From Phycisphaeraceae bacterium (lineage in GTDB: Bacteria; Planctomycetota; Phycisphaerae; Phycisphaerales; Phycisphaeraceae), in assembly GCA_020851395.1 (NCBI GenBank), contig JADZCW010000075.1, forward strand, positions 1 through 5,597: a DNA stretch of 5,597 nt, written 5' to 3'. The notes beneath the pieces were generated by a model, which ran no database searches, had not been told where the DNA came from, and saw nothing but the letters and a program-made list of their open reading frames with translations. How positions within the stretch are numbered: the first letter of the stretch is position 1; every line of letters starts with the position of its first letter. Below, one piece after another: positions 5,191 through 5,597 of this stretch. A program made the translations under genes and the position numbers.

Positions 5191-5597
5191 ATGGCTCGTC
5201 CGTTGAGCAAGGTGGCGCCGGAGTGGTGGGATTACACGACGCTGGATGCCGAGTTGCTGGCCGACGCGGCGAAGCTCTCGGCTAAGGACCTTGAGCAGCT
5301 GGCGCGGCCGGGTTTTCGGGTGGTGATGTACGACACGCTCGAGGACTTCTATCTGGCCGAGGCGCTCGAGTACATCGAGGCGTGGAAGCAGGCCACGGCC
5401 GACAGCCCGGCCGGGATCTGCGGGCCGATCGGGCCGACGGAACAGTTGCCGCTGGTGGCGCGATTGGTCAACGCGCTGGGGATCAACCTGCGGCACGCCC
5501 ATTTCTGGGGGATGGACGAGTGGGTGGAGCACGGCAAGCCCGTGCCGGTGAATCACCCGCTGAGCTTCGCCAAGGCGGATCTGGAGATGTGCTTTAA
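5191..5597 (+). CDS. NagB-like glucosamine-6-phosphate deaminase/isomerase homologue, N-terminal part (runs off window end)
   Basis: The frame is open for 135 codons to the window edge. E. coli NagB converts glucosamine-6-phosphate to fructose-6-phosphate and ammonia; members of this fold also include 6-phosphogluconolactonase. HFWGMDEWV (104-112) matches NagB's TFNMDEYV and conserves the catalytic aspartate (D109, equivalent to D72). VNHPLSFAKADLEMCF (120-135) matches the following EHPESYYSFMHRNFF. CGPIGPTEQLPLVARLV (77-93) lies where NagB has the phosphate-binding loop LPTGGTP, but the TGGT core is changed. The N-terminus is about 35 residues longer than in E. coli NagB, including WWDY near residue 13. 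The Asp-His pair and the catalytic Glu lie beyond the window. It follows the PIG-L gene in the same direction with the palindromic repeat between them, suggesting linked amino-sugar metabolism. Given the altered loop, the exact substrate is uncertain and I give no gene symbol. Confidence 0.82.
   Translation, partial: MARPLSKVAPEWWDYTTLDAELLADAAKLSAKDLEQLARPGFRVVMYDTLEDFYLAEALEYIEAWKQATADSPAGICGPIGPTEQLPLVARLVNALGINLRHAHFWGMDEWVEHGKPVPVNHPLSFAKADLEMCF

Overview
The window is a GC-rich piece of a bacterial chromosome with six protein genes. Two of them run off the ends. I favour a member of the Planctomycetota, perhaps Phycisphaerae-like. The reasons are the high GC content, a free-standing bacterial GlnRS, a PIG-L deacetylase next to a NagB-like protein, and an intergenic palindrome built from 9-bp CACGGAG units that I associate with planctomycete and related genomes. 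This assignment is inference; there is no rRNA or other marker here.

Layout. Positions 1-616 (minus) hold the N-terminal 205 codons of a divergent ClC chloride channel or exchanger. A short divergent intergenic region (617-733) with candidate promoters on both strands separates it from glnS (734-2491, plus), a complete glutaminyl-tRNA synthetase. A strong hairpin at 2521-2557 terminates glnS and probably also the convergent gene at 2583-2933 (minus), which encodes a stand-alone 116-residue Hpt phosphotransfer protein. Upstream of that, also on the minus strand, 3092-3916 encodes an unrecognised 274-residue protein with one N-terminal membrane segment and a long Pro/Ser-rich tail. A 270-bp divergent intergenic region (3917-4186) with clustered short palindromes leads to a PIG-L/LmbE-type zinc deacetylase (4187-5002, plus). 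Next comes a 145-bp palindromic repeat, then the start of a NagB-like glucosamine-6-phosphate deaminase homologue (5191-end, plus).

How the genes relate. The clearest functional pair is the PIG-L deacetylase and the NagB-like protein. They lie in the same direction and would be only about 43 nt apart without the repeat. Together they suggest processing of an N-acetylated amino sugar: deacetylation, then deamination or isomerisation of the sugar phosphate. The other genes look like unrelated single-gene units in alternating orientation.

I found no clearly new defence or mobile system. The items most worth a second look are the palindrome inside the deacetylase/NagB operon, the altered motifs in the NagB-like and ClC proteins, the unassigned membrane protein, and a strong G-over-C excess on the plus strand whichever way the genes point.
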